Part shown: positions 17,664 to 29,218 of the stretch, in pieces
Numbering within the stretch: the first letter of the stretch is position 1
Layout of the letters: every line of letters starts with the position of its first letter
Assembly (NCBI RefSeq): GCF_004135975.1
Contig: NZ_CP026538.1
Span: 1,426,001 to 1,490,000, forward strand
Source: Solidesulfovibrio carbinolicus
GTDB taxonomy: Bacteria; Desulfobacterota; Desulfovibrionia; Desulfovibrionales; Desulfovibrionaceae
Direction of reading: 5' to 3'
DNA length: 64,000 nt
Program-made: the position numbers and the translations under genes
Notes under the pieces: model-generated
Told to the model about the DNA's origin: nothing
What the model saw: the letters and a program-made list of their open reading frames with translations, nothing else
Database searches by the model: none

Positions 17664-18503
17664 ATGCCCGCATCCGCAACTTCCGCCGCATCCATTCGCC
17701 AGCCCGTGGTGGCCGGGCGGTTCTATCCGGCCGATCCCGCCGCCCTGGCCCGGGAGACGGCCGCCTATCTGGCCGAGTCCGGCGCACCTTCGGACAAGCC
17801 GACCCTGCTGGTCATGGCTCCCCACGCCGGGGCCGTCTACAGCGGCCCGGTGGCCGGCAAGACCCTGGGCGCGGCCAACCTCGCCGACACCCTGCTGCTG
17901 CTTGGCCCCAACCACACCGGCCGGGGGGCGCGACTGGCCGTGTGGCCGGACGGGGCTTGGCGTATCCCCGGCTGGGACGTGCCCGTGGAGGCCGCCCTGG
18001 CCGAGGCCCTGCTCGCCGCCGCGCCCGGGCTTTCGCCGGACCGGGCGGCCCATCTGGGTGAACATTCCCTGGAAGTGCTGCTGCCGTTTCTGACAGCCGT
18101 GCGGCCGGGCTGCCGCGTCGTGCCGGTGGCCGTGGCCGAGTCGCGTCCGGGCGTCCTGGCCGAAACGGCCCAGGCCATGGCCGAGGTGTTGGCCGCCTGG
18201 TCTAGGCCGGTCTCCATCATCGTCAGTTCCGACATGAGCCACTACCTGCCCGAAGCGGCGGCCAAAAAGCGCGACTGCCTGGCCCTGGCCCGGGTTCTGG
18301 CCCTGGACCCGCAAGGGCTATTGGACGTGGTGCGGCGCGAGGACATCAGCATGTGCGGCGTGCTGCCCATGACACTGGGCCTTCTGATCGCCCGGGCCCT
18401 TGGGGCCACCTCGGCCCGGCTGGCCGCCTACGCCACCTCCGGGGAGGTCAGCGGCGATTTCGACCAGGTGGTGGGCTACGCCGGGGTGATCGTGGAGAAT
18501 TGA
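17664..18503 (+). CDS. amrB: AmmeMemoRadiSam system protein B (MEMO1 family)
   Basis: This 279-residue MEMO-family protein is related to extradiol dioxygenases. Metal-ligand-type histidines appear in APHAGAVYSG, GPNHTG and SSDMSHY. In many prokaryotes it co-occurs with an AMMECR1 protein and a radical SAM enzyme; neither is adjacent here and the function of the system is unclear. ATG 17664 was chosen because AAGGAG lies 6 nt upstream; an earlier ATG at 17622 has its ribosome site abutting the codon. Confidence 0.88.
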   Translation: MPASATSAASIRQPVVAGRFYPADPAALARETAAYLAESGAPSDKPTLLVMAPHAGAVYSGPVAGKTLGAANLADTLLLLGPNHTGRGARLAVWPDGAWRIPGWDVPVEAALAEALLAAAPGLSPDRAAHLGEHSLEVLLPFLTAVRPGCRVVPVAVAESRPGVLAETAQAMAEVLAAWSRPVSIIVSSDMSHYLPEAAAKKRDCLALARVLALDPQGLLDVVRREDISMCGVLPMTLGLLIARALGATSARLAAYATSGEVSGDFDQVVGYAGVIVEN

Positions 18504-18535
18504 GCGCAACCGACAACAGCGTAAGGAGAAAGTCC

Positions 18536-19177
18536 ATGAAACGATTGGCCGCCTTTTGTCTGTTCGCCTGCGTCGCCTGTCTGCCCGGTTCGGCCCTGGC
18601 CCAGTTTGGTTTGTTGCAGCAGGGGCTTGACGCCGTGTCCGGGGGCAATAAACCAGCGGAACCTGCGGGGCCGTCCGGCAATGCGGCCAAGGCTGCGCCT
18701 GGCGGTGCCGGAACCTTGGCCGCCGACACCACCTATAAAAATGCGGCCAGAGGGTTTTCCTTCACTATCCCGGCCGGCTGGAAACTTGAAAGCGGCGATC
18801 CGGCCAGCGAATCAGCCCTTTTCATGAAGCCGGGCACGAGTTGGGGGTTTCAGTTCCATCTGGAGCAGATGACGCCGAGTTTTCCGCGCAAGGCTTCGGT
18901 GGACGCTTCGCTCAAGCAGGCCAAGGAGATGGTGGGCATCAAGAAATACTTGGAAGCCAAGCGCCGCGACGACGGCGACGCCAAGAAGAAATGCGGCGTG
19001 ATCGGCTGGGAAATCGTTGAAGCGCCGCAGAAAAACGACTACCAGCGAATCATCTGGCAGGCCTACGACGGCGACAACTACTACATGAACTTCATGGCCC
19101 ACAGCGAGAACAACGATTTTGAAGCGGCGCGCCAGACCCTGCGCCGGATTATGGACTCCATCAGGTTCTGCCAGTAA
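18536..19177 (+). CDS. Secreted PsbP/DUF1795-like hypothetical protein
   Basis: This 213-residue protein has a Sec signal peptide (MKRLAAFCLFACVACLPGSALA, about 1-22) and a low-complexity stretch (about 30-60). The globular domain starts YKNAARGFSFTIPAGWKLESG, a motif typical of PsbP/DcrB-like folds. AAGGAGAA precedes the ATG. It ends in SIRFCQ. Function unknown; a periplasmic location is inferred. It lies in a same-strand run with the MEMO gene (32 nt upstream) and a lipoprotein gene (64 nt downstream). Confidence 0.7.
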   Translation: MKRLAAFCLFACVACLPGSALAQFGLLQQGLDAVSGGNKPAEPAGPSGNAAKAAPGGAGTLAADTTYKNAARGFSFTIPAGWKLESGDPASESALFMKPGTSWGFQFHLEQMTPSFPRKASVDASLKQAKEMVGIKKYLEAKRRDDGDAKKKCGVIGWEIVEAPQKNDYQRIIWQAYDGDNYYMNFMAHSENNDFEAARQTLRRIMDSIRFCQ

Positions 19178-19241
19178 GAGGGTCGTCCAGGCGGGGCGGC
19201 CGGCGGCGCCCCAGGCCATTAAACGCCATGGAAGAGGATCT

Positions 19242-19988
19242 ATGAACGCAACCGTTCGATTTGCCGGTCTGCTGCGAGTGTTTCTCGCGCTGGCCCTGTC
19301 CCTGTCCCTTTTCGCCTGCGCCACCTACACGCCGCCCAATCCGCAAATAAACGGCGTGGTTGATCCGGCCATGTTGCCCAGCGCCGTGCGCACGCCCCAG
19401 TGGGACATCGGCGCGGTGCGCTACGCCTGGGGCGGCAAGGGCATCAACTACTACGAGGCAGGCCTGACCCCGGCGCTGCTGCTGGTGCGCAACAAATCCG
19501 GGGCCAGCCCCATCGTCTATGCCGAGGAATGCCGGGGCATCGGCCCGGGCGGCGTGGAATATCCGCCGTATCCGGTGGCCCAGGCGGCCGAGGTGGTCTT
19601 TGCCTCCACGGCCTACAAGAAAAGCGCCGAGGCGGCGGTGGTGGGGGGACTTACCGGCGCGGCCGTGGGCGCGGGCCTGGGCGCGCTTATCGGCTCGGGC
19701 TTCAACTACGGCTGGGGAGCCGGCCCGGGCGCGCTTATTGGCGCGGGCATCGGCGCGGTGGGCGGCGCGGCGCTTACCCAGCAGCCGAGCATGGAGCAGT
19801 ACCGGGCCACGGTCTATCAGGACATCGCCACCTACGCCTGGCGGGCCGCGCCCATCGCCCCCGGCGGACTGATGCCCGGCTACCTCTACTTTCCGGCCAA
19901 CCTCGGCATCCATTCCCTGCGGGTGGTGCTGCGCTACGACCAGCACGCCCAGACGTTTATCGTGCCCATCAACAACCCGGTCTGGTAG
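19242..19988 (+). CDS. Putative lipoprotein with glycine-zipper segment
   Basis: This 248-residue protein has a lipoprotein signal with lipobox LFAC (lipidated Cys about residue 25). The middle (about 128-185) is a Gly/Ala-rich zipper-like run (AAVGAGLGALIGSG and GALIGAGIGAVGGAAL) as in membrane-inserting Gly-zipper proteins, flanked by soluble beta-rich parts. AGAGGA lies before the ATG. Function unknown; probably outer-membrane or periplasmic. It is followed directly by a strong terminator, ending the run of same-strand genes. Confidence 0.72.
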   Translation: MNATVRFAGLLRVFLALALSLSLFACATYTPPNPQINGVVDPAMLPSAVRTPQWDIGAVRYAWGGKGINYYEAGLTPALLLVRNKSGASPIVYAEECRGIGPGGVEYPPYPVAQAAEVVFASTAYKKSAEAAVVGGLTGAAVGAGLGALIGSGFNYGWGAGPGALIGAGIGAVGGAALTQQPSMEQYRATVYQDIATYAWRAAPIAPGGLMPGYLYFPANLGIHSLRVVLRYDQHAQTFIVPINNPVW

Positions 19989-20013
19989 TTTTTCCCTCCC
20001 GCTGCAACGCCAA

Positions 20014-20050
20014 GCCCGGCCCGGAAGCGATTCCGGGCCGGGCTTTTTTT
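20014..20050 (+). terminator. Intrinsic terminator after the lipoprotein gene
   Basis: A 13-bp perfect stem, GCCCGGCCCGGAA with its complement, has a GCGA tetraloop and is followed by seven T. It lies 26 nt past the stop codon. Confidence 0.95.
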
Positions 20051-20137
20051 ACGCCGCGCCCGCGTCACTGCCCACTGGCCGGCTGTCGCCCCGTCCGTCA
20101 AAACGTCAATCCTCGCCGATCCCCCCGTAACCCTTTT

Positions 20138-20184
20138 CCCCCGTTGGGGGGGCCGGGGGCCTCAGGCCCCCGGCCGCCGGAGGC
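20138..20184 (+). repeat. Dispersed palindromic repeat, copy B
   Basis: CCCCC-gtt-GGGGG, then the near-perfect palindrome CCGGGGGCCT-C-AGGCCCCCGG (20153-20173), then CCGCCGGAGGC (20174-20184). It has the same architecture as copies A and F with a different hairpin. It lies immediately next to the hepT stop codon. Confidence 0.85.
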
Positions 20185-20189
20185 AAAGA

Positions 20190-20525
20190 TCAATCCCCGG
20201 ACGGCGGCAGGGCTTCGAGCAGCTGCGGCAGGTCGTTGGCGACAATGGCCCAGATGATGTCCAGGTCCAGGGTATCGTAGCCGTGAATGAGCCGGTTGCG
20301 GCAGTCGATGACGTCGCGCCAGGGCACGGCCGGATAGCGGTCCCGGACGTCGAGGGGCACGCGGGAGGCGGCCTCGCCGATGATTTCAAGCAGACGGGTC
20401 AGGGCCAGTTCGAAAACCCGGTCGGCATCAAGATCCCGGCGCGTGCGCGAACCGGCCAGGGCCACGGCCTCCCGGGCATGGCGGGCCATGTGGCCCAGGG
20501 CAACGGAAGGGTCATGCCGCGACAT
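20190..20525 (-). CDS. hepT: HepT-like RNase toxin (HEPN domain, DUF86)
   Basis: This 111-residue HEPN-domain protein has the RX4HXY active-site motif R76-NRLI-H81-G-Y83, preceded by the typical acidic segment LLEIIGEAASRVP. HepT toxins are RNases neutralised by the MNT antitoxin, which modifies the tyrosine of this motif with AMP. The start at 20525 (ATG, MSRHD) overlaps mntA by 14 nt, so the pair is translationally coupled. The gene sits in an otherwise housekeeping stretch beside a repeat copy, consistent with acquired accessory DNA. Confidence 0.88.
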   Translation of the reverse strand: MSRHDPSVALGHMARHAREAVALAGSRTRRDLDADRVFELALTRLLEIIGEAASRVPLDVRDRYPAVPWRDVIDCRNRLIHGYDTLDLDIIWAIVANDLPQLLEALPPSGD

Positions 20526-20832
20526 AGCGGACAGCGGCTTCGGCCAGGACGGCGTTGCGAAATTCCGGGGGCAGGCAGGCCGGAGTGTTGAGATCGACCC
20601 GCCGGCCGAGCAGGGTCGAAAGTTCGCGCTCCAGGGCGAAAAAGGCCAGTCCGGGCGTACGTCCGGACTCGAATTCCACCAGAACGTCGAGGTCGCTATC
20701 CGGACCGAAATCGTCGCGAAGGGCCGAGCCGAAGACCGACAGCCGGCGGATGCGCCAGCGGCGGCAACACTCGGCCAGGGCGGCCTCGGGCAGGGCAAGG
20801 GGAAGCGCCATGGGGTCCTCGCTGGCCGTCAT
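20512..20832 (-). CDS. mntA: MntA-like nucleotidyltransferase antitoxin
   Basis: This 106-residue minimal nucleotidyltransferase has the GSX10DXD motif: G35-S36, ten residues, D47-L-D49 (VFGSALRDD... SDLDVLVEF). In studied HEPN-MNT pairs the MNT protein AMPylates the toxin active-site Tyr and blocks its RNase. It is the first gene, with hepT overlapping by 14 nt. A second in-frame ATG seven codons downstream is an alternative start. Confidence 0.87.
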   Translation of the reverse strand: MTASEDPMALPLALPEAALAECCRRWRIRRLSVFGSALRDDFGPDSDLDVLVEFESGRTPGLAFFALERELSTLLGRRVDLNTPACLPPEFRNAVLAEAAVRYVAA

Positions 20833-20883
20833 GGTAACGCATCCCGCCCTGGGCGTAAATCATCGCCGCCTGTTCTCCCAGGC

Positions 20884-20921
20884 CGCAAAAAAAGGGGAGC
20901 CCCCATACGGAGGCTCCCCTT
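20884..20921 (-). terminator. Intrinsic terminator of the rimP-pnp operon
   Basis: On the minus strand AAGGGGAGCC pairs with GGCTCCCCTT (10 bp, 10-nt loop) and is followed by a run of T (A-run at 20886-20892 on the plus strand). It lies 22 nt after the pnp stop codon. Confidence 0.93.
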
Positions 20922-20943
20922 GGCAGTGGCAGGGAAAGCGCGA

Positions 20944-23193
20944 CTAGTCGCGGGGGCCGCGTTCGCGTCCGCCGCGGTCGTCGCGACGCGGGCCGCGATC
21001 ATCGCGACGCGGGCCGCGCCGGTCGCCGCCGTCACGGCGCGGGCCGGCGGTCTTGGCGTAGTCGGCCGGATCGTAGGGGATGCCGCGCTCTTCGTTCATG
21101 ACGGCCTTGCGCGACAGGCGCACGCGGCCAGTGGGTTCGACGTCAAGCACCTTGACCTCAAGCTCCTGGCCCATCTTGACCACGTCGGCCGGGCTGGCCA
21201 CCCGCTCCACGTCGAGCTGGGACACGTGGACCAGGCCTTCGAGGCCCGGCAGGATCTCGACGATGACGCCGCACTCGATGATCTTGATGACCCGGCCCTT
21301 GTAGTTGGCGCCGACGTCGGCGTGCTGGTCATAGTAGAGCACCCGGGCCTTGGCCTTTTCCAGGGACTCCAAGGTCGGGGCGAAGATGGAGATCTTGCCC
21401 GTGTCCTCGATGTCGATGGATGCGCCGGTCTCGGCGGTCATGGCCTTGATGTTCTTGCCGCCAGGTCCGATCACTTCGCGGATCTTTTCCGGGTTGATGT
21501 GCACCACGGCCAGCTGCGGGGCCAGGGCCGACAGTTCGGGGCGCGGCTCGGCCAACACGGCGGCCATGCGGCCCAGGATGTGGACGCGGGCTTCCTTGGC
21601 CTGATAGAGCGCCTGGCGCATGACGTCCTGGGGGATGCCGGTGATCTTGATGTCCATCTGGATGCCGGTGACGCCGTCGGCGGTGCCGGCCACCTTGAAG
21701 TCCATGTCGCCCATGGCGTCCTCGTCGCCGAGGATGTCGGTCAGGACCAGGAAGTCGTCGCCTTCCTTGATGAGTCCCATGGCGATGCCGGCCACCGGGG
21801 CCTTGATGGGCACGCCGGCGTCCATGAGCGCCAACGACGCGCCGGCCACCGAGGCCATGGACGAGGAGCCGTTGGACTCCAGGACCTGGGAGACCACGCG
21901 CATGGTGAAGGGGAAGTCTTCGGGGCCGGGCAGCACGGGCAGGATGGACCGCTCGGCCAGGGCGCCGTGGCCGATGTCCCGACGCGACGGGCCGCGCAGC
22001 ATTTTGACTTCGCCCACGCAGTAAGGCGGGAAGTTGTAGTGGAGCATGAAACGCTTGTACGTCTCGCCGTTAAGCGTCTCGATCTTCTGCTCGTCGCCGG
22101 TGGAACCCAGGGTGGCCACGCACAGGGCCTTGGTCTCGCCACGGGCAAACAGGGCCGAGCCATGGGTGCGCGGCAGCACGCCCACTTCGATGCCGATGGG
22201 GCGCACCGTGGTGACGTTGCGGCCGTCGAGGCGGATGCCGGTGTCCTTGATCAGGGCGCGCAGCAGTTTCTTTTCCATGGCCTCAAGGACTTCGCCGGCC
22301 TTCATCTTGTAGATGGGGGTGTCCGGGAAGGCGGCGACCACGGCTTCGAGGACGGCGGCCTTGACGGCGCGGCGGGCGTCGCGGCGGGCCATCTTTTCCT
22401 TGATGGTGAAAGCTTCCTTGAGCTTGGCTTCGCCGGCTTCGCGCACCACGGCTTCCAGCTCGACCAGGGGGGCCGGCGGGGTGAAGGCGATCTTGGCCTT
22501 GCCGGCCTTTTCGCGCAGCTGCTCCTGAAGGTCGAGCAGCGGCATCACGGCCTTGTGGCCGAATTCCAGGGCGTCGGCCAGGAGGTCTTCGGAGACGAAG
22601 CGTCCCGCGCCTTCGACCATGACCACGGCGTCACGGGAGGCGGCGAAGACCAGGTTCAGGTCCGTGCCGGCCGCGATCTGGGCCACGGTGGGGTTGAGGA
22701 CAAACTGGCCGTCGATGTAGCCCACCCGGCCGCCGGCGATGGGACCCTGGAAGGGGATCTTGGAGAGGTGCAAAGCGGCGGACGCGCCGGTCAGGGCCAG
22801 AACGTCGGGTTCGACCTCGCCGTCGGCGGACAGCACCGTGGCGATGATCTGGACTTCGTCACGGAAGCCCTTCGGGAAAAGCGGCCGGCAGGGGCGGTCG
22901 ATGAGCCGGCACACCAGCACCTCGCGCTCGGAGGGGCGGCCGATTTCGCGGCGGAAGTAGGAGCCCGGGATGCGGCCGGCGGCGTAGGCCATTTCCTGGT
23001 AGTCGACGACCAGGGGGAAAAAGCCTTTTTCCTCGGCCAGGGCCTGGGTGCAGGCGGTGACGAGCACCACCGTGCCGCCGGACTGGATCCAGACGGCGCC
23101 GTCGGCCTGGTTGGCCAGGCGGCCGGTTTCGATGGTCACGGTCTTGTCGCCGATGGCGGCTTCAAGCCGGATGGGGGAAAACGTCATTGTCAT
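20944..23193 (-). CDS. pnp: Polynucleotide phosphorylase
   Basis: This 749-residue 3'-5' phosphorolytic exoribonuclease has two RNase PH domains (about 10-230 and 300-530), a KH domain ([18 protein letters not shown]) and an S1 domain ([17 protein letters not shown]...VHVSQL). The last 30 residues are a charged Arg/Asp/Gly tail of repeated GPRRDDR units, absent from E. coli PNPase and possibly RNA-binding. The start ATG at 23193 follows GAGG by 5 nt; ATG 23187 is an alternative. It follows rpsO, the classic order, with two hairpins in the gap, and ends the operon. Confidence 0.97.
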   Translation of the reverse strand: MTMTFSPIRLEAAIGDKTVTIETGRLANQADGAVWIQSGGTVVLVTACTQALAEEKGFFPLVVDYQEMAYAAGRIPGSYFRREIGRPSEREVLVCRLIDRPCRPLFPKGFRDEVQIIATVLSADGEVEPDVLALTGASAALHLSKIPFQGPIAGGRVGYIDGQFVLNPTVAQIAAGTDLNLVFAASRDAVVMVEGAGRFVSEDLLADALEFGHKAVMPLLDLQEQLREKAGKAKIAFTPPAPLVELEAVVREAGEAKLKEAFTIKEKMARRDARRAVKAAVLEAVVAAFPDTPIYKMKAGEVLEAMEKKLLRALIKDTGIRLDGRNVTTVRPIGIEVGVLPRTHGSALFARGETKALCVATLGSTGDEQKIETLNGETYKRFMLHYNFPPYCVGEVKMLRGPSRRDIGHGALAERSILPVLPGPEDFPFTMRVVSQVLESNGSSSMASVAGASLALMDAGVPIKAPVAGIAMGLIKEGDDFLVLTDILGDEDAMGDMDFKVAGTADGVTGIQMDIKITGIPQDVMRQALYQAKEARVHILGRMAAVLAEPRPELSALAPQLAVVHINPEKIREVIGPGGKNIKAMTAETGASIDIEDTGKISIFAPTLESLEKAKARVLYYDQHADVGANYKGRVIKIIECGVIVEILPGLEGLVHVSQLDVERVASPADVVKMGQELEVKVLDVEPTGRVRLSRKAVMNEERGIPYDPADYAKTAGPRRDGGDRRGPRRDDRGPRRDDRGGRERGPRD

Positions 23194-23292
23194 GAGGACC
23201 TCGTTGGATGGTGGGAAGGACGGAAGCGGTTGCCCTCCCGCCATGCAGCAGGCGCGGCGGCAGCCGGGACGGGCTGGAGTCCCGGGAGCGGG

Positions 23293-23340
23293 CGCGCATA
23301 ATGCATGCGCGGGAAGGCGGGGCCCGGCGAACCGGGCCCC
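23293..23340 (-). other. Tandem hairpins in the rpsO-pnp intergenic region
   Basis: Two stem-loops lie between rpsO and pnp: CGCGCAT/ATGCGCG (23293-23311, loop 5) and GGGGCCCGG/CCGGGCCCC (23319-23340, minus-strand loop TTCG). Neither has a T-tract. In E. coli the equivalent gap carries an RNase III-processed stem used for PNPase autoregulation; an equivalent role here is inferred from position. Confidence 0.6.
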
Positions 23341-23351
23341 GTTGTTGCCGA

Positions 23352-23621
23352 CTACTTGCGCAGTCCGAGCTTCGCGATAAGGTCGCGATAGCGCTGGACG
23401 TCTGTTTTCTTCAAGTAGTTGAGAAGCTTGCGGCGCTGGCCGACCAGCTTCAAAAGGCCCGTGCGGGAGTGGAAGTCCTTGGGGTGGCTCTTGAAGTGAC
23501 CCGTCAGGTAGACGATGCGGGACGTCAGCAGGGCGACCTGGACCTCGGGAGAGCCGGTGTCGCCGTCGTGCTTTTTGTGTTCGCCAATAACCTGCGCCTT
23601 GTCTTCGGCAGTCATGACCAC
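23352..23621 (-). CDS. rpsO: 30S ribosomal protein S15
   Basis: This 89-residue protein binds 16S rRNA in the platform. It shows the S15 hallmarks [19 protein letters not shown] and [21 protein letters not shown] place the start at GTG 23621 (MVMTAEDK), because AGGAGG is 8 nt upstream of it, while the ATG two codons later would be 14 nt away. It lies 16 nt downstream of truB in the operon. Confidence 0.97.
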   Translation of the reverse strand: MVMTAEDKAQVIGEHKKHDGDTGSPEVQVALLTSRIVYLTGHFKSHPKDFHSRTGLLKLVGQRRKLLNYLKKTDVQRYRDLIAKLGLRK

Positions 23622-23637
23622 AGCGATATCCTCCTGG

Positions 23638-24606
23638 TTAGGGGGTGTTGTTGGTGGCGGGGGCGTCATTGCCGCCGCGCCGGGCCGGTTGCGGGTCTCC
23701 GAAAAGACCGCGCACGATGGCCCACCTGAGCCGGCCGCCCATCGCCTCGGCCCTGGCCAGAGCCAGGGGCAGGCGCGTTTCGTCTACGAGCAGGGCGTGG
23801 GTCCCGGGGGCGAAATCCCCCGTGACCGGGACACGGATGCCCCGGCGGACGTCATCCGCCGCGGCAGGGCCAAGCGTTGTCGTGGGCCAATGGGGCAGGG
23901 CTTTGTCGAGGGGAATGATCCGCTCGGGCAGCGACTGCGGGTCGGCCAGGACAGCGTCGAGGCTGTGCGCCTGCGTCAAGGCGAAGGGGCGGCTCTCCTC
24001 CCGGGTCAGGGCTGTCATGATCGCGCCGCATCCCAGTCGCATCCCCAGGCTGTGGACCAGGGAGCGTATGTAGACGCCGGCGGATACCCGTACCCGGAAG
24101 GTTGCCGACGGCAGGTCGACCGATTCGGCCCGCGCGTCGAAAACGGAAATATCCTTGACTTTCACCGGGGCGGCCAGACCCTTGCGGGCCAGTTCGTACA
24201 GGGGCCGTCCCTGGTGTTTGGCTGCCGAGTAGGGCGGCACTTCCTGGCTGGTCAGTTCCGTCCAGGAAGCGATGGCCTCGGCCAGGGCCGAGGCGGAAAC
24301 ATGATCCCAGGGCGCTTGACTCGTCACGGTCCCTTCGCTGTCGTAGGTGTCCGTCGTAACGCCCAGGCGAAGCGCGCCCAGATAGGTCTTCTCGCCCTCC
24401 ATGACGTAAGGGGCGATCTTGGTGGCCTCGCCGAGAAGGACCACCAGCACGCCGGCCGCCAACGGGTCCAGGGTGCCGGCATGGCCGATCTTTTTCTGGC
24501 CCAGGCGCTTAATCGCCGTCAGGCACCGGGTGGAGGTGGGGCCGGAGGGCTTGTCCAGCACCAGCACGCCGTGAAGCTGGGGCAGCGGGTACTGCTTATC
24601 AGCCAC
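23638..24606 (-). CDS. truB: tRNA pseudouridine(55) synthase
   Basis: This 322-residue enzyme makes pseudouridine-55 in the T loop of tRNAs. The catalytic aspartate is D47 in [14 protein letters not shown]. The motifs [16 protein letters not shown] and SAGVYIRSL are also in place. It overlaps nrnA by 8 nt and precedes rpsO. The C-terminal tail beyond about 300 is charged and low-complexity. Confidence 0.96.
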   Translation of the reverse strand: MADKQYPLPQLHGVLVLDKPSGPTSTRCLTAIKRLGQKKIGHAGTLDPLAAGVLVVLLGEATKIAPYVMEGEKTYLGALRLGVTTDTYDSEGTVTSQAPWDHVSASALAEAIASWTELTSQEVPPYSAAKHQGRPLYELARKGLAAPVKVKDISVFDARAESVDLPSATFRVRVSAGVYIRSLVHSLGMRLGCGAIMTALTREESRPFALTQAHSLDAVLADPQSLPERIIPLDKALPHWPTTTLGPAAADDVRRGIRVPVTGDFAPGTHALLVDETRLPLALARAEAMGGRLRWAIVRGLFGDPQPARRGGNDAPATNNTP

Positions 24607-25570
24607 GCGCCGGCTCCACGACCTTGCTCAGGGCCCCGATAAGCGTGGCCTCGGCCTCGTCAAGGCCTGTCTCCAGCTTGCCGCCCGAGGCGTTCTTGTG
24701 ACCGCCGCCGCCAAAAGCGGCCGCGACCTGCTGAATGTTGACCGGTCCCACCGAGCGCAGGGAAAATTTGACGCCGCCCTCGGGCAGCTCGCGCACGAGC
24801 ACCGCCGCCTGCACGCCCTTGATGCGCAGGGCGTTGTTGATCAGCCCCTCGCAATCCTCGGGGCCGGTCCCCGTGCGGGAGAACATCTCCTGCGATACCC
24901 TGATTGCGCCCACCTGTCCATGGCCGTGCAGGGACAGGCTGCCGAGCACCTCGCTCCACAAGCGGATGCGGTTCATGCTCCACTGGTTCTTGATGCGCGC
25001 CCCGACCTCGCCGACGTCAAGGCCCCCCCGGATCATCTCGGCCACCAGCTCCAGGCATACGGCGGTGGTGCCGCTGAAGCTGAAAAAGCCGGTGTCCGTG
25101 GCCATGGCCGTGTAGAGCGCCTGGGCCATGGGGCCGACAAGGGGCACGCCGAGATCCTTGGCCAAAAGCGCGACCATCTCGCCGGTGGCTCCGCTGCCCG
25201 GGTCGATCCAGTTGACGACCCCGAAGCCGGGATTGCCCAGGTGATGGTCGATAACGGCCGTGCGGGCCGGGTCGAGGTGGCCTTCCAGGCCACCCAGGCG
25301 CGGCGCGTCGCCGCAGTCGAGCACGATGGCCAGATCGTAGTCGCCATGGGGCGGCCGGTCGAGCAGCGGCGCGGGCAGCTCCAGCCAGCCGTACTGGGGC
25401 GGGGCCGGGGAATCGTTAATGAGCCAGAAGGTCTTGCCCAGGGCCTCAAGAATGAAGCCCATGGCGGCGGTGGACCCCAGGGCGTCGCCGTCAGGCGAGG
25501 CATGGGCGGCCACCAGGAAGGACCTGCCGGCCCGGATGCGGCGGACGATCTCACTCCTGGGGTCGGGCAT
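24599..25570 (-). CDS. nrnA: DHH/DHHA1 phosphoesterase (NrnA-type nanoRNase/pAp phosphatase)
   Basis: This 323-residue protein has a DHH domain (HASPDGDALGS around 23-33, DCGD, VIDHHLGNPG) and a C-terminal DHHA1 domain with GGGGHKNASGG. NrnA proteins degrade 2-5 nt RNAs and dephosphorylate pAp, which suits a sulfur-assimilating or sulfate-reducing cell. It overlaps rbfA by 20 nt and truB by 8 nt. rbfA-nrnA-truB is a common order in bacteria. Confidence 0.92.
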   Translation of the reverse strand: MPDPRSEIVRRIRAGRSFLVAAHASPDGDALGSTAAMGFILEALGKTFWLINDSPAPPQYGWLELPAPLLDRPPHGDYDLAIVLDCGDAPRLGGLEGHLDPARTAVIDHHLGNPGFGVVNWIDPGSGATGEMVALLAKDLGVPLVGPMAQALYTAMATDTGFFSFSGTTAVCLELVAEMIRGGLDVGEVGARIKNQWSMNRIRLWSEVLGSLSLHGHGQVGAIRVSQEMFSRTGTGPEDCEGLINNALRIKGVQAAVLVRELPEGGVKFSLRSVGPVNIQQVAAAFGGGGHKNASGGKLETGLDEAEATLIGALSKVVEPARG

Positions 25571-25886
25571 AGACCATGTCCTCCAGGTAGGTATCGCGGG
25601 AAAAACGCAGTTCGGGCACGAATTTCATGTGCAGGCGCTGGCCAAGCAGCGTGCGCAGGAAGCCGCGCCCCTGGTCCAGGGCCTTGGCCGCGCCGGCCAG
25701 ACGGGCGTCGTCGCCGCTGAGCGTGTAGAAGACCTGGGCCACGGACAGGTCGGCGTTTAAGGTCACGCCGGTTATGGTCACGAGTTCCAGGCGGGGATCG
25801 CGGACGTCTTCCAGAAGGGCGGTGGCCATTTCCCGGGCGATCTGATCGGCAAGCCGGTGCGAGCGGCGCGAGGCGGTGCGTTTCAT
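25551..25886 (-). CDS. rbfA: Ribosome-binding factor A
   Basis: This 111-residue KH-like protein is needed for late 30S maturation and cold adaptation. It shows RSHRLADQIAREMATALLEDVRDPRL and the C-terminal LHMKFVPELRFSRDTYLE. ATG 25886 follows ylxP by 17 nt; its ribosome site is weak (AGAAAGA), suggesting coupling to ylxP translation. The 3' end overlaps nrnA. Confidence 0.93.
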   Translation of the reverse strand: MKRTASRRSHRLADQIAREMATALLEDVRDPRLELVTITGVTLNADLSVAQVFYTLSGDDARLAGAAKALDQGRGFLRTLLGQRLHMKFVPELRFSRDTYLEDMVYARPQE

Positions 25887-25903
25887 AGGAGTCTTTCTGG
25901 GGG

Positions 25904-26191
25904 CTAGAGCGTGAGGATTTCGATGTCGTCGTAGACCAGTTCGGCCAGGGCGGCGGCTTCGACCATGTTGACGGCCTTTTGCAGGAGGCCCCGGACGTGG
26001 GTGGCTTCGCCGGACACGGCCACGGCGGCCAGGACCAGCGTGTCCCAGGATTCCTGCATGGCCACTTCGGCGACGGCCACGTTGAATTTGTTGCGCAGCT
26101 TCTGCTTGAGGCTTTGGGCCACGCGGCGCTTGCCCTTGAGGGAATCGTTGCCGTGGAGGGCGAACTGGAGGGTGAGGACGCCTACGACCAT
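25904..26191 (-). CDS. ylxP: YlxP/DUF503 family protein
   Basis: This 95-residue protein has the DUF503 pattern MVVGVLTLQFALHGNDSLKGKRRVAQSLKQKLRNKFNVAVAEV. It is commonly encoded between infB and rbfA; it binds RNA or ribosomes in a poorly defined way. ATG 26191 has AAGGA upstream. It is separated from infB by a 120-nt gap that contains a large hairpin. Confidence 0.9.
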   Translation of the reverse strand: MVVGVLTLQFALHGNDSLKGKRRVAQSLKQKLRNKFNVAVAEVAMQESWDTLVLAAVAVSGEATHVRGLLQKAVNMVEAAALAELVYDDIEILTL

Positions 26192-26240
26192 GAATCCTTC
26201 CCCGCAAGCCGGGGAGCGGTTGGAAAATCGGTTGTCATAG

Positions 26241-26280
26241 GGGCGTTCCGACCGCCGCCGAGGCGGCGGCCGGAACGCCC
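26241..26280 (-). other. Large hairpin between infB and ylxP
   Basis: GGGCGTTCCG (26241-26250) pairs with CGGAACGCCC (26271-26280). After one A/C mismatch, CCGCCGCC/GGCGGCGG continues the stem, about 18 bp in all with a tiny loop. There is no T-tract on the minus strand, so it is more likely an mRNA processing or stability element than a terminator. Confidence 0.65.
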
Positions 26281-26311
26281 GTCGGCAGGGCAAGCCCGCC
26301 GTGTAACGTCG

Positions 26312-29214
<2,903 letters not shown>

Positions 29215-29218
<4 letters not shown>

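Noticed and set aside
20380-23301. A 973-codon open frame antisense to pnp, and similar long antisense frames over gcvP, infB, gatB and other genes
   Set aside because: High GC leaves the opposite strand open. The translations are His/Gly/Ala-rich without any family signature, while the sense strand carries clear conserved proteins.
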